From: Lujinxingiaceae bacterium
GTDB taxonomy: Bacteria > Myxococcota_A > Bradymonadia > Bradymonadales > Bradymonadaceae
Reading direction: 5' to 3'
Assembly: GCA_013697635.1 (NCBI GenBank)
Contig: JACCWM010000206.1
Span: 1 to 62,314 of the forward strand
Length of the DNA: 62,314 nt
Under the pieces are notes generated by a model. The model searched no databases. It saw only the letters and a list, made by a program, of their open reading frames with translations, and was not told the origin of the DNA. Position 1 is the stretch's first letter. Each line of letters begins with the position of its first letter. Both the position numbers and the translations under genes were made by a program. This document shows, piece by piece, positions 46,748 through 57,321 of the stretch.

Positions 46748-49747
46748 TTGTATCGCATCATCTTCGCGTTCTTCTTCCTCTCCGGTTTCAGCAGTCTGGT
46801 CTTCGAGGTCATCTGGGCGCGTATGCTCATGAAGGTCTTTGGGACGACCAGCTTTGCGATCAGCACGCTGTTGACGGCGTTCATGGCGGGCCTGGCGCTG
46901 GGCAGTATCATCGGTGGGCGCTATGCCGGGCGTATCAAGCGCCCGCTGGTCGTCTATGCGCTGCTTGAGGGCAGCATCGGGGCCTATGCGCTGGTGGTGC
47001 CGCTTCTGCTCGGGCTCTTTCCGGGCGTCTACGGGCTGGTGTTCAACGAGTTCATCGATAACTTCTATGTGTTCAGCTTGCTGCGCTTTGTCGCGGTTTT
47101 TTTGGTCTTGTTCATCCCGACGACGATGATGGGGGCGACGCTGCCGATCGTGAGCCAGTGGATCGCGCGTCGCGAGCGGGTGTTTCAGGGCAGCATCGGG
47201 CTGCTCTACGGGGCGAACACGCTGGGGGCGTGTCTGGGGTGCTTGTTGGCGGGCTTTTTGTTGCTGCCGGCGCTGGGCCTGTCGATGACGAACACGATCT
47301 TTGCGCTGGTCAATTTTGGGCTGATGGCGCTCGTCTTGGTGTCGAGCCGGGCGCTGAGCAAGCAGCTGGCCGAGACCGATACCACGGCGGAGACGCGCGA
47401 GGACGACACGGCGCTCGAGGCGATGCTTGGCGTTGAGAAGGCCAGCGCGCCGTTGCCGCGCTGGATGCTGATGGCGACGCTGGGCGCGTTTGCGCTCACG
47501 GGCGCGATCTCGATGAGCTACCAGGTGCTGTGGACGCGCGCCTACGTGATCGTGCTGGGCAGCTCGACCTACTCGTTTACGCTGGTGCTCACGGGCGTGC
47601 TGATCGGGCTTGCGGGCGGAAGCGCGGCGATCTCGCCGCTGGTGCGGCGTATGCGCCGGCCGGTGACGTGGTTTGCCCTCACCCAGTTTGGCGTGGCCGC
47701 GAGCGCAACCTTGAGCTTTTTCGTGCTCGATCGGCTGCCGCAGTGGCTGTTCTCGAGGATGCGCGAGACGATCACCTCGCTTGGCGAGGTCTATCTGTAC
47801 AACTTCATGCTGGTGGGCGTGATCGTGCTGATCCCGTCGATTTTGCAGGGCATGAGCTTTCCGCTGGTGGTGCGCGCCGCCGTTCACGACCGCGAGCGCA
47901 GCGGCGTCGACGTGGGTCGCGCCTACGCCTTCAACACGAGCGGGGCGATCATCGGCAGCTTTGCGGCAGGCTTTGTGCTCATGCCGCTGCTGGGCTTGCA
48001 AGACGCCATCGCGCTCGTGATCGCGCTCAACTTGATCGTCGCCTCGGCGCTTGCCGTCTGCGAGCTCACCCAAGATCGCCAGCGCCGCCGCGTGATCACC
48101 CTGGCCGGCGTGGGTCTGATCGCGGCGAGCATGTTCTTCGTGGCGCCGCCGATCGACCGCGCCCGGCTGACGGCCGGCATGTTTCGCGTCTACTGGGCGC
48201 GCGAGCTCTTTACGCCCGAGCGCCTGGCCCGCGACAACCCCGAGCTGCTCTTCTACAAGGACGGGCTGACCGCCACGACCTCGGTCGAGAAGCGCGCCGG
48301 CCTGGTGACCCTGAAGGCCAATGGCAAGCCGGAGGCCTCGGACGGCGCCGATATGGCAACCCAGGTGCTCGTGGGGCTCTTGCCCTTCATCGTTCGAAGC
48401 GGCAACCCCGCAGCGGAGATCGGCGCCGAGCGCTCGGTGATGGTGGGCTTTGGAAGCGGTGTGACGGCCGGGGCGAGCTTGCAATGGCCGCTGGCCTCGC
48501 TCGAGGTCGTCGAGATCGAGGCCACGATGGTCGAGGCCTCGCGCTTCTTCGATCACATCAACAACCGCCCGCTCGAAGACCCACGCATGCGCCTGATCGA
48601 GAGCGACGGGCGCAACTACCTCGAGTACACGCGCCAGCGCTACGACGTGATCGTCTCGGAGCCGTCCAACCCCTGGATCGCCGGAGTCTCGGCGCTGTTC
48701 ACCGTCGAGCATTTCGAGCGGGTCAGCCACAAGCTCGAGCCCCACGGCGTCTTTGCCCAGTGGGTGCAGCTCTACGAGATGAGCCCCAAGAACGTGCAAC
48801 GCGTCTTTGCCACCTTCATGTCGGTGTTCCCACACGTGCACGCCTTCAGCTCGATGGCCAAGGGCACGGACTTGATCCTGATCGGCAGCAACGACCCGAT
48901 CGCGCTGCCGCCCGAAGGATATCAGCGCGCCTGGGAGCTCGAAGTCACGCGCGCCGAGTTGCAGCGCGTGGGCATCGAGCGCATCCACGATCTCTACGGG
49001 CTGATGTTCATGAGCCAACAAGAGATGAGCGCGTTCGCCCAAGGCGCCGAGCTCAACACCGACGACAACGGCCTGCTCGAGTTCGACGCGCCCAAGGACT
49101 TGATCCTCTACTGGGTGGGTGATCGCTACTTTGCCGAGCACTATTTTCGCACCGGGCGCTACGGCGATCCGCGTCCCTTCTTGCACGGCTGGCCCGACGA
49201 CGCGCGCTGGACGCGCCAGTGGACCGGCGAGCTTGCTCGCAGCCAGTGGATCGGCGGCAAGCCCCTGCTGGCCCAGGACATCTTGACCGATGCGGGCGTG
49301 CCGACGATCAGCGACCTTCCCCCGCTTCACGAGCCCTTCGACGCGCTCGAGGAGATCCATCTGGTGCTGCACGCCGAGAGCCTGGACTTGGCCCAGGCCA
49401 TGGTTCAAACCTGGCCGCTGCCCGAGAGTGCGATCCATGCGCGCGTGGCCGACACGCTCAAAAGCGCTTCACACGCGCAGGCCATGATGCTCGTGCACAG
49501 CGAAGCGCGCCCCGCCGCCGACGGCTACAGCGGCGAGCTGGGCCTGTTCTACGCCTACCTGCTCACCGAGCGCCGCTACTACCGCGACGCCTTGCGCCAG
49601 CTCGATCGCCTGCGCACCGAAGACGACGCGCTGATCGTCTCCAGCCTGCCCTTTTTGTTGCTCGACGGGTTCAACCAACAAAAACGCCGTCGCTACAACG
49701 AGAGCTTTAAGAGCTATCTCGCGGCAGGACGGCAGTTGATCGATTGA
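46748..49747 (+). CDS. MFS-type membrane domain fused to spermidine synthase-like domain
   Basis: A 999-residue protein. Residues 1-460 contain about twelve to fourteen membrane segments in an MFS-like arrangement. A spermidine synthase-like Rossmann domain follows (about 520-760) with MVGFGSGVTAGAS as the nucleotide loop and VSEPSNPWIAGVS in the active-site region. The last 200 residues look helical and TPR-like. Such fusions are widespread but their substrate is not known; true spermidine synthesis is unlikely. The start is a TTG at 46748 with GAGG 10 bases upstream, as the protein would otherwise lose its first membrane segment. A 941-codon antisense frame over it is rejected. Confidence 0.85.
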   Translation: MYRIIFAFFFLSGFSSLVFEVIWARMLMKVFGTTSFAISTLLTAFMAGLALGSIIGGRYAGRIKRPLVVYALLEGSIGAYALVVPLLLGLFPGVYGLVFNEFIDNFYVFSLLRFVAVFLVLFIPTTMMGATLPIVSQWIARRERVFQGSIGLLYGANTLGACLGCLLAGFLLLPALGLSMTNTIFALVNFGLMALVLVSSRALSKQLAETDTTAETREDDTALEAMLGVEKASAPLPRWMLMATLGAFALTGAISMSYQVLWTRAYVIVLGSSTYSFTLVLTGVLIGLAGGSAAISPLVRRMRRPVTWFALTQFGVAASATLSFFVLDRLPQWLFSRMRETITSLGEVYLYNFMLVGVIVLIPSILQGMSFPLVVRAAVHDRERSGVDVGRAYAFNTSGAIIGSFAAGFVLMPLLGLQDAIALVIALNLIVASALAVCELTQDRQRRRVITLAGVGLIAASMFFVAPPIDRARLTAGMFRVYWARELFTPERLARDNPELLFYKDGLTATTSVEKRAGLVTLKANGKPEASDGADMATQVLVGLLPFIVRSGNPAAEIGAERSVMVGFGSGVTAGASLQWPLASLEVVEIEATMVEASRFFDHINNRPLEDPRMRLIESDGRNYLEYTRQRYDVIVSEPSNPWIAGVSALFTVEHFERVSHKLEPHGVFAQWVQLYEMSPKNVQRVFATFMSVFPHVHAFSSMAKGTDLILIGSNDPIALPPEGYQRAWELEVTRAELQRVGIERIHDLYGLMFMSQQEMSAFAQGAELNTDDNGLLEFDAPKDLILYWVGDRYFAEHYFRTGRYGDPRPFLHGWPDDARWTRQWTGELARSQWIGGKPLLAQDILTDAGVPTISDLPPLHEPFDALEEIHLVLHAESLDLAQAMVQTWPLPESAIHARVADTLKSASHAQAMMLVHSEARPAADGYSGELGLFYAYLLTERRYYRDALRQLDRLRTEDDALIVSSLPFLLLDGFNQQKRRRYNESFKSYLAAGRQLID

Positions 49748-49794
49748 AGCGTCGGGGGCGATGGCTGAACTAAACCACCGCGACCCCGTGATGA

Positions 49795-51000
49795 TCAGTG
49801 ATTGTGACCGGCGTGGTCGTCGTGGTCATGACCTTCGTGGCCTTCGCCAGCAGAAGGATTGCCCATCTGAAGCTGAAGCTGGTCGAGACCGGGCATACCC
49901 ATCTGGGGCTCTTCCTTGGGCACGTTGACCACGATGTTGTCCTCCTTGCGCTCGATCTTGACGTCCTTCTTGAGATCGGCCAAGAACTCGGTGATCGCAT
50001 CGCGCATGATCGAGTTCTTGAGCTGGCCGTCGATGGTCTCGCGCACTTCCTCGAAGGGCAGCTGGCGCTCGTCACGACGATCGGTGACCTTGATGATGTG
50101 GAAGCCAAACTGCGTGCGCACCGGCGCGGAGATCTCGCCGACCTTGAGATCGAAGGCGGCCTTGGAGAACTCGGGCACCATGCGGTTGCGCGGGAAGAAC
50201 TCCAGCTCGCCGCCGCGCGGGGCGCTGGGGCCTTCGGACTTGGCGCGGGCAAGCTCGGGGAAGTCGACGCCGGGGGCGCGAGCCTCCTTGGCCAGCGCGT
50301 CGGCGAGCTTCTTCTTCTCAGCAACGGTCGCCTCGTCGGCGTTCTCCTCGAGCTTGATCAGGATGTGGCTCGCTTGAACCTCCTCTTCCTGAGCGAAGCG
50401 ATGCTTGTGCTCCTCGTAGAACTCGCGGGCCTTCTCATCGGTGACGTCGAGGTTGTGGGTCTTGGCCACGATCTTGCGAAGCGCGACGTCCTTGCCGATG
50501 TCCTCGCGGATGATCTCCTCGGTGATCTGGTTGTGCTCGAGGAAGGAGGCGTAGACCTCCTCGCTGGGGAAGCGCGCCTTGAACTCGGCCAGTGCGGCGA
50601 CGATCTCGTCGGGGGTGACCTCAACCTTGTCGGCGGCGATCTTGCGCTCGATCAAGAACTCGTCGATGACGATGTCCATGGTCTGCTTCTTGTAGATCTG
50701 CAACATCTGGCCAGGAACGCTGCCGGGCATCTGCTGCGAGCGGCGGTGCGCGATCAGGTTGAAGCGATCGGCCGGGATCTCAGCACCGTCGACGATGGCG
50801 ATCGGGCCCTTGGCGTAAAACGGCAGCTCCTCGAGGTTGATCGCGGCAGCAGCCGCAGACGGCTGGACAACAGCCGCTTGCTCGGCTTGCTTGGCTTCGC
50901 CTTCGGGGGCCTTCTCCGGAGTTGCGGAGTCACAGGCTACGGTTCCACCAAGAGCAGCGGCAATGGCAAGGGCAAGAAAACGACGTCGGGCTGAAAACAT
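49795..51000 (-). CDS. parvulin-type peptidyl-prolyl isomerase lipoprotein with His-rich tail
   Basis: A 401-residue lipoprotein (lipobox TVAC, Cys23). After an Ala-rich linker, a SurA/PrsA-like helical region (about 65-200) precedes the parvulin domain (about 205-315), with VQASHILIKLEE, GGELEFFPRNRMVPEFSKAAF and QFGFHIIKVTDR. This is a chaperone-isomerase for exported proteins. The last 15 residues are almost only Gly, His, Asp and Glu (HEGHDHDDHAGHNH), a likely metal-binding tail not normal in the family. The ATG at 51000 has AAGGAG 7 bases upstream; the frame is open further but lacks support. Confidence 0.92.
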   Translation of the reverse strand: MFSARRRFLALAIAAALGGTVACDSATPEKAPEGEAKQAEQAAVVQPSAAAAAINLEELPFYAKGPIAIVDGAEIPADRFNLIAHRRSQQMPGSVPGQMLQIYKKQTMDIVIDEFLIERKIAADKVEVTPDEIVAALAEFKARFPSEEVYASFLEHNQITEEIIREDIGKDVALRKIVAKTHNLDVTDEKAREFYEEHKHRFAQEEEVQASHILIKLEENADEATVAEKKKLADALAKEARAPGVDFPELARAKSEGPSAPRGGELEFFPRNRMVPEFSKAAFDLKVGEISAPVRTQFGFHIIKVTDRRDERQLPFEEVRETIDGQLKNSIMRDAITEFLADLKKDVKIERKEDNIVVNVPKEEPQMGMPGLDQLQLQMGNPSAGEGHEGHDHDDHAGHNH

Positions 51001-51225
51001 GAACAACTCCTTGAAGAATAGCGTTTGTGACGATGAATCCATGGACAGATGCGTAGAACACCTACAACCTACGCCGTCACAGGTCAAGTGTTTGAGATTG
51101 GCCTTCGCAAACGCGGAAGTCGCGAAAGTCATGACAACAGCTCAACAGCAATTGTTTGGGAAGCATTCCACCACGTGAAAAGGGGGGGGTCGAGGCGGTG
51201 GCAAGTGCGTTTCAAAATCGTACGC

Positions 51226-52809
51226 TCAGACCGGCGGTTGAGCGCCGTAGATCGGCACGATGAACCGGGAGAGTAAGGACGCGTAGTGTTTGGAAAACCA
51301 TTCGGCGACCGCAGCGATCTGGGCGGCGCCAGGCGCCTCCGATCCCGGTGAGACAAACCAGGTTGGGTTTCGTAACAGCTCGGTGGCGAGCTGCTGGGGG
51401 CCGAGCAGATGGGCGATGATGATCACGCCCAGGCTCAAGGTCCACAAAAAGCGCCAGAAGCTGAAGCGCCAGTTGTCGGTGTGAGCGAGCACTGAGGCGA
51501 TCAGGGCAGCGCACGGGGCAACCGCGCCGATGGTCAAGCGAATCCAGGACTCCTGGTGGGGCAGGTGCGCCGTAATCAGGAGAAAGGCCACTGGCATGAG
51601 CACGAGCGCGAGCGCCGTCTCGGCGCCCTCGCCAGGCGTGCGTGGCAGACGCAGCCAGCGTCCGGTCCAAGCCAGGCGCTTGCGCCGTACCGGGTCCATC
51701 TCGCGGCGTGCATGCTGATCGTAGGCGCTGTAGTCGAGCTCGAGCGAGATGTCTTGCTGGCGCTGTTGTGCGCGCTCGACGAGCTGCTGTCCCAGGAGCT
51801 GGCCGCTCGAGGGGCCTGCGCTGGCCTGTTGCACGGCCAGCGGCACGGCGCCTGGAAAATCACCGGTGACGTCGCCCATCGGCGGCCCGGCCACGGCGTC
51901 GTCACTGATCACACGACCGGGGCGAAGCTGCACCTCGAGGCGATCAAGCGCAGCGAGCAGCTCGCCGGCGTCTTGGAAGCGGCGCCCGGCGTCTTTTTCG
52001 AGCATTTTAAAGAGCAGCGGATGCACGGGCGCGGGGATCGTGTCGATCTCCTTGAGTTCGAGCGGCTCCGCCGAGACATGGGCCGTAACCGCCCCCTCGA
52101 CGGTGTCGGCTTTGACGGCCTGAAAGCCGGTTAGCATCTCGTAGAAGAGCAGACCCAGCGCATAGAGATCGGCCGGCGGCCCGACGGTGAGGCCGCGCGC
52201 CTGTTCGGGCGCAATGTAGCGCGGCGTGCCCACGGCGATGCCCTCTCGGGTGAGCTCGACGACCGACTCGTCTTCGATGCGCGAGAGCACCTTGGCCATG
52301 CCAAAGTCGAGCACCTTGGCGTGGTAGCTGCCGGTGGGAGTGGGCGAGAGCATGACGTTGGCCGGCTTGAGATCGCGGTGGATCACGCCGGCGCTGTGCG
52401 CGATCTGCAAAGCCTTGGTGATCTGGCGCGTGACGTCGATCGCCACTTTGACCGTCATGGGCTTGTGGCGAACGGTCACGTCGAGCGTCTCGCCGTCGAC
52501 GTACTCGAGCACCATGAAGGTGACGCTCTCGAGCGTCTCGCCCCAGTCGTAGATCGCGATGATGTTGGGGTGGATCAGGTTGCGGATGACCTTCATTTCG
52601 CGCTGAAAGCGTCCGACGGCCGTGCGGCTCGTGCCGCTGGTGGCGGGCACAATGGCCTTGACCGCGACCTGCTCGCCGGTCTGCTCATCGATGGCGGCAA
52701 AGATCTTACCGTAGGCACCGGCGCCGATCACCTTGCCGATGCGATAGCGTCCCTCGAGGATATCGCCCTCATTGACCGCGCGGTTGTTTAATTCGTAGAT
52801 GCTTGCCAT
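51226..52809 (-). CDS. membrane-anchored Hanks-type Ser/Thr kinase
   Basis: A 527-residue kinase. The N-terminal domain (about 20-290) has the glycine loop GAGAYG at 29-34, Lys51 (VAVK), HRDLKPAN with Asp146 and DFG at Asp168, all intact. A Gln/Pro linker follows, and the last 120 residues hold three to four membrane segments (LVLMPVAFLLITAHL and others) with no extracellular sensor. The start at the ATG 52809 (MASIYELNNRAV) is the first before the kinase fold; the frame runs 149 codons upstream into the neighbouring kinase gene and is not coding there. No clear Shine-Dalgarno sequence; translation may be coupled to the upstream kinase gene that ends 38 bases before. Confidence 0.88.
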   Translation of the reverse strand: MASIYELNNRAVNEGDILEGRYRIGKVIGAGAYGKIFAAIDEQTGEQVAVKAIVPATSGTSRTAVGRFQREMKVIRNLIHPNIIAIYDWGETLESVTFMVLEYVDGETLDVTVRHKPMTVKVAIDVTRQITKALQIAHSAGVIHRDLKPANVMLSPTPTGSYHAKVLDFGMAKVLSRIEDESVVELTREGIAVGTPRYIAPEQARGLTVGPPADLYALGLLFYEMLTGFQAVKADTVEGAVTAHVSAEPLELKEIDTIPAPVHPLLFKMLEKDAGRRFQDAGELLAALDRLEVQLRPGRVISDDAVAGPPMGDVTGDFPGAVPLAVQQASAGPSSGQLLGQQLVERAQQRQQDISLELDYSAYDQHARREMDPVRRKRLAWTGRWLRLPRTPGEGAETALALVLMPVAFLLITAHLPHQESWIRLTIGAVAPCAALIASVLAHTDNWRFSFWRFLWTLSLGVIIIAHLLGPQQLATELLRNPTWFVSPGSEAPGAAQIAAVAEWFSKHYASLLSRFIVPIYGAQPPV

Positions 52810-52847
52810 GAAACCAGGGTGTTGTAAGGAGCAGCCCGATCGACGCG

Positions 52848-54569
52848 CTACCAGGGCAGAAACTTGCCTATCTGTATAAACATCGTGGAGCTGTGAACGG
52901 CGACGAACTGTGTGAGCGTCATCAGCGCGTCGATTTGTAAAAAGCCCGGCAGAAACTCGAAGAACCAGGTACTGTTTCGCTTGAGCCCCTGGGCCGCCGC
53001 ATTGTAGCCAAAGAGGGCAAAGAAGAAAGCCAAAGCCGCCATCATCGCCCAGACATTGCGGGTTACGGGCACAAACCAGCGGCGCACGGCACTCTTGTGC
53101 TGCACGGTCACGGTGGCAAAGCCTGCCCACAAGATCGCCAGGCCCGCAGGCAAGAACAGACCGGCGACCAGACGCATGATCGGCGCGAAGGCCATCATCG
53201 TCGAGGTGATCAGCACAAACATCGTGTAAAGCCCGACGGTGGCGAGCGCCGCGCAACCGAGGCCAAGGAGCGCGTTTTTGACGGCCTGGTCGCTGTTGTG
53301 GCGAGGCCTGCCCGAGGCGCTCATATTGTCGCTCGCTGGGCGCACGCGCTCACGCTGCTGGCGATGAACGCTGGCCATATCGAGCGACAAATGCTCGCTA
53401 CGCGCTGGCTTGGCTTTGGGCTGGGCTTGAGGCTGCGTTTTGGCTCGGGGCTGGCCCGGCTGCGGAAGCGGTGCCGGCGCACGGCGCCTGGGCGCCGACT
53501 GAGCGCCGAGAAAACCCTCGCCATAGTCTTCGTCGGGAAGATCGACGTAGCCCTTGCCCGAGAAGACGTCGCGCGTGCCGGGATCCTCGCGCGCCGGATT
53601 GCCCGGCAAGCTTGCCGCGGCCACAGCCGTGTCGGGCGGCGCCGGTCGCGTCGGTGCGCGTTGGGCCGCGGGCGTCGAGCTGTTCGCGCGGGCGGCCTGG
53701 GTCAACTCGTCGCGAAACTCCTGGGCCGAGGCGTAGCGATCGCGGGCATGCCGCGCGGTCGCGCGCAAAATGACCTTTTGCAACGGCAAAGCGATCGTGT
53801 TCATCTTGGAAAAAGGAAGGGCGGCCTCGTCGAGATGCTGGCGAGCGACGTTGGCCACGGTCTTGCCGTCGACACCGACCTCGCCGGTGAGCAGCTCGTA
53901 GAGGATCAACCCCAGACTGTAGAGATCGCTTGCCGGGCCGACGCCCTGACCCAAGATCTGCTCTGGGCTCATATAGATCGGCGTACCGATAAACTGGGTG
54001 GATTGGCGCCCGGTGACCGTGGCACTGATGTTGCTTGGGTCTTCGAGCATCTTGGCGACGCCAAAATCGAGCACCTTGACCACGTCACCTTGCGAGCTGA
54101 TCATGATGTTGGCCGGCTTGAGGTCGCGGTGCACGATGGCGTGTGCGTGCGCCTCGCCAAGGCTATCCAGGATCTGATCGCAGATATGGACGCATCGTTT
54201 GGCCGCCGAGGCGCCCTGAGCTGCGATGAAGCAGTCCAGCGTCTCGCCATCGACGTACTCGAGCACCATGTAATAGATGCGCTCGGCGGTTTCGCCAAAA
54301 TCGAAGATCGTCACGGTGCTCGTGCTGGTCAGACGGCTGACGATCTGCACCTCTTTGACAAAGCGCGCCGAGACCTCGGGGTGTTTTTCGACGACCTCGG
54401 GCTTGAGAAACTTCAGCGCGACGTCACGCCCCATGATCTCATGGCGGGCATGCACGACGCTCGCAAAGCTGCCCTCACCGAGCATCTCGATGATGCGGTA
54501 TTTGCCCTCGAACAGATGACCGGGGCTGAGGTACTCCTCCATCCGCGCTGTCAGGTTGTCGATCGACAT
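52848..54569 (-). CDS. membrane-anchored Hanks-type Ser/Thr kinase
   Basis: A 573-residue kinase. Glycine loop GEGSFA at 31-36, Lys53 (VALK), HRDLKPAN with Asp149 and DFG at Asp168 indicate an active enzyme. Residues about 300-430 are Pro/Arg/Ala-rich and disordered. The C-terminus has four hydrophobic segments, again without a periplasmic domain. It shares the plan of the downstream kinase, with which it lies in tandem (gap 38 bases), so they are probably paralogues made from one transcript. The ATG at 54569 begins MSIDNLTARMEEY. Confidence 0.9.
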   Translation of the reverse strand: MSIDNLTARMEEYLSPGHLFEGKYRIIEMLGEGSFASVVHARHEIMGRDVALKFLKPEVVEKHPEVSARFVKEVQIVSRLTSTSTVTIFDFGETAERIYYMVLEYVDGETLDCFIAAQGASAAKRCVHICDQILDSLGEAHAHAIVHRDLKPANIMISSQGDVVKVLDFGVAKMLEDPSNISATVTGRQSTQFIGTPIYMSPEQILGQGVGPASDLYSLGLILYELLTGEVGVDGKTVANVARQHLDEAALPFSKMNTIALPLQKVILRATARHARDRYASAQEFRDELTQAARANSSTPAAQRAPTRPAPPDTAVAAASLPGNPAREDPGTRDVFSGKGYVDLPDEDYGEGFLGAQSAPRRRAPAPLPQPGQPRAKTQPQAQPKAKPARSEHLSLDMASVHRQQRERVRPASDNMSASGRPRHNSDQAVKNALLGLGCAALATVGLYTMFVLITSTMMAFAPIMRLVAGLFLPAGLAILWAGFATVTVQHKSAVRRWFVPVTRNVWAMMAALAFFFALFGYNAAAQGLKRNSTWFFEFLPGFLQIDALMTLTQFVAVHSSTMFIQIGKFLPW

Positions 54570-54720
54570 CAGTACCTTTGTCGGACTGAGCGTTTGCTGT
54601 GTGTCAAACCAAAATGGAATCTAGCATTGAGTGGCTGTGCGCTTCAACTCAACAGCGCAACACGTCACGATGTTTATGCGCCCAACGCCGAGAAACCGAT
54701 GCCGCTTTTGAGCTAGACGC

Positions 54721-54753
54721 AAAAAAGGCCCGATGCTCGGGGCATCGGGCCTT
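54721..54753 (-). terminator. terminator of groES-groEL
   Basis: A 12-base stem (54742-54753 with 54725-54736) with a five-base loop runs on the minus strand into six T residues. It lies about 80 bases after the groEL stop. Confidence 0.85.
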
Positions 54754-54835
54754 CTTCGAAGGCGGCAACTTCACAAGTTTGCGAGGACATGGTCGGGGGG
54801 AACCAGGGCCTCGCTGCTCGCAAAGTGCGCAGGGC

Positions 54836-56494
<1,659 letters not shown>

Positions 56495-56563
56495 CTAAAA
56501 GTGTGGTGCGAGTCTTGAGAGTTCTATGGGAAAAACAAAGCCGTTCGGTTGTGTGCAAGCGCT

Positions 56564-56857
56564 TTAGCCGACGATGATCGCCAGGATCTCGTCTTCGCGC
56601 AAAATCAGGTGATCCTCGCCATTGATCGTGACGTCGGTGCCCGAGTACTTGCCGAAGAGGACGCGGTCGCCTTCCTTGACCTGCAGGGCGATCAGGTCGC
56701 CATTCTCGTGGCGCTTGCCCTTGCCGGTGGCGCGAACGACGCCTTCAAGGGGTTTTTCCTTGGCCGTATCCGGGATGATGATGCCCGAGGAGGTCTTCTC
56801 CTCGCCGGGGGTACGCTGAACAAGGACACGGTCATACAGGGGCTGAAATTTCGTCAT
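56564..56857 (-). CDS. groES: co-chaperonin GroES
   Basis: A 97-residue co-chaperonin forming the heptameric lid of Gro[22 protein letters not shown] includes the mobile loop, and [11 protein letters not shown] is conserved. The ATG at 56857 (MTKFQPLYD) begins about 55 bases after the CIRCE operator. Together with groEL it forms a two-gene heat-shock operon. Confidence 0.96.
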   Translation of the reverse strand: MTKFQPLYDRVLVQRTPGEEKTSSGIIIPDTAKEKPLEGVVRATGKGKRHENGDLIALQVKEGDRVLFGKYSGTDVTINGEDHLILREDEILAIIVG

Positions 56858-56912
56858 GAAACACCTCTTTGCGCTTGATGGATGTGAGTTGAAAAACTGA
56901 GCTTGGGGCCTC

Positions 56913-56939
56913 TTAGCACTCTCCAGGTGAGACTGCTAA
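56913..56939 (-). promoter_or_regulatory. CIRCE operator (HrcA-binding site)
   Basis: TTAGCACTC, nine bases, then GACTGCTAA. This is the CIRCE consensus with one mismatch in the right half (GACTGC instead of GAGTGC). It lies just downstream of the promoter and before groES, the usual place for HrcA repression of groE. hrcA itself is not in the window. Confidence 0.9.
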
Positions 56940-56947
56940 CGGCGGGG

Positions 56948-56975
56948 ACTTTAGCCACAGGCCATTTGAAGTCAA
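56948..56975 (-). promoter_or_regulatory. promoter of groES-groEL
   Basis: On the minus strand TTGACT (56970-56975) is followed after 16 bases by TAAAGT (56948-56953). Transcription would start close to the CIRCE element, as in other HrcA-controlled operons, so a vegetative promoter held by HrcA is more likely than a sigma-32 promoter. Confidence 0.6.
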
Positions 56976-57180
56976 GCGCTTTTTTTCACACGCCGGCACA
57001 AATCGGGTCTCGCCCGGGCCGGGCTCCACGACCGGCTGCGCGGCGAGTCGCGCCTTTGGGCACAAAGCACGCACGCCAATTGTTTTGAGGGTTGTTTCCT
57101 GGCGGGAATGATGATGTCTTGGCCATTCCCGCGCGTATTGTACACAAGCGATCGCGCCCGGCGCGCGCCCCCCCTCTTGC

Positions 57181-57207
57181 TTGCACAGGTTGCACAGGTT
57201 GCACGGG
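57181..57207. repeat. triple 9-base direct repeat upstream of proA promoter
   Basis: Three units of TTGCACAGG, the last one with one or two changes (TTGCACGGG), stand end to end directly before the -35 element of the proA promoter. Such spacing, close to one DNA turn per unit, is compatible with a cooperative protein-binding site. Confidence 0.8.
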
Positions 57208-57209
57208 GG

Positions 57210-57237
57210 TTGACTGCAGGTTTGGGCGCTCTATGAT
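57210..57237 (+). promoter_or_regulatory. promoter of proA
   Basis: TTGACT (57210-57215), 16 bases, then TATGAT (57232-57237), both 5 of 6 matches. Transcription would begin near 57244 and leave a leader of about 78 bases. Confidence 0.65.
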
Positions 57238-57321
57238 CAAGACAAGACGGCTCTTGAGGGCCATGTGCTCCAACGCAGATGATGCCTGACGAGGCTGTTT
57301 ACCCCGATGAAGTCCTAACGC

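Noticed and set aside
46613-49438. A 941-codon open frame on the minus strand opposite the MFS/spermidine-synthase gene
   Set aside because: It is rich in Arg, His, Gln and Ala in a pattern set by the codon bias of the sense gene, shows no domain, and has no ribosome site. The sense protein has clear family motifs.
57181-57207. Short CRISPR-like array
   Set aside because: Units are 9 bases with no spacers, and no cas gene is near; it is a tandem repeat at a promoter.
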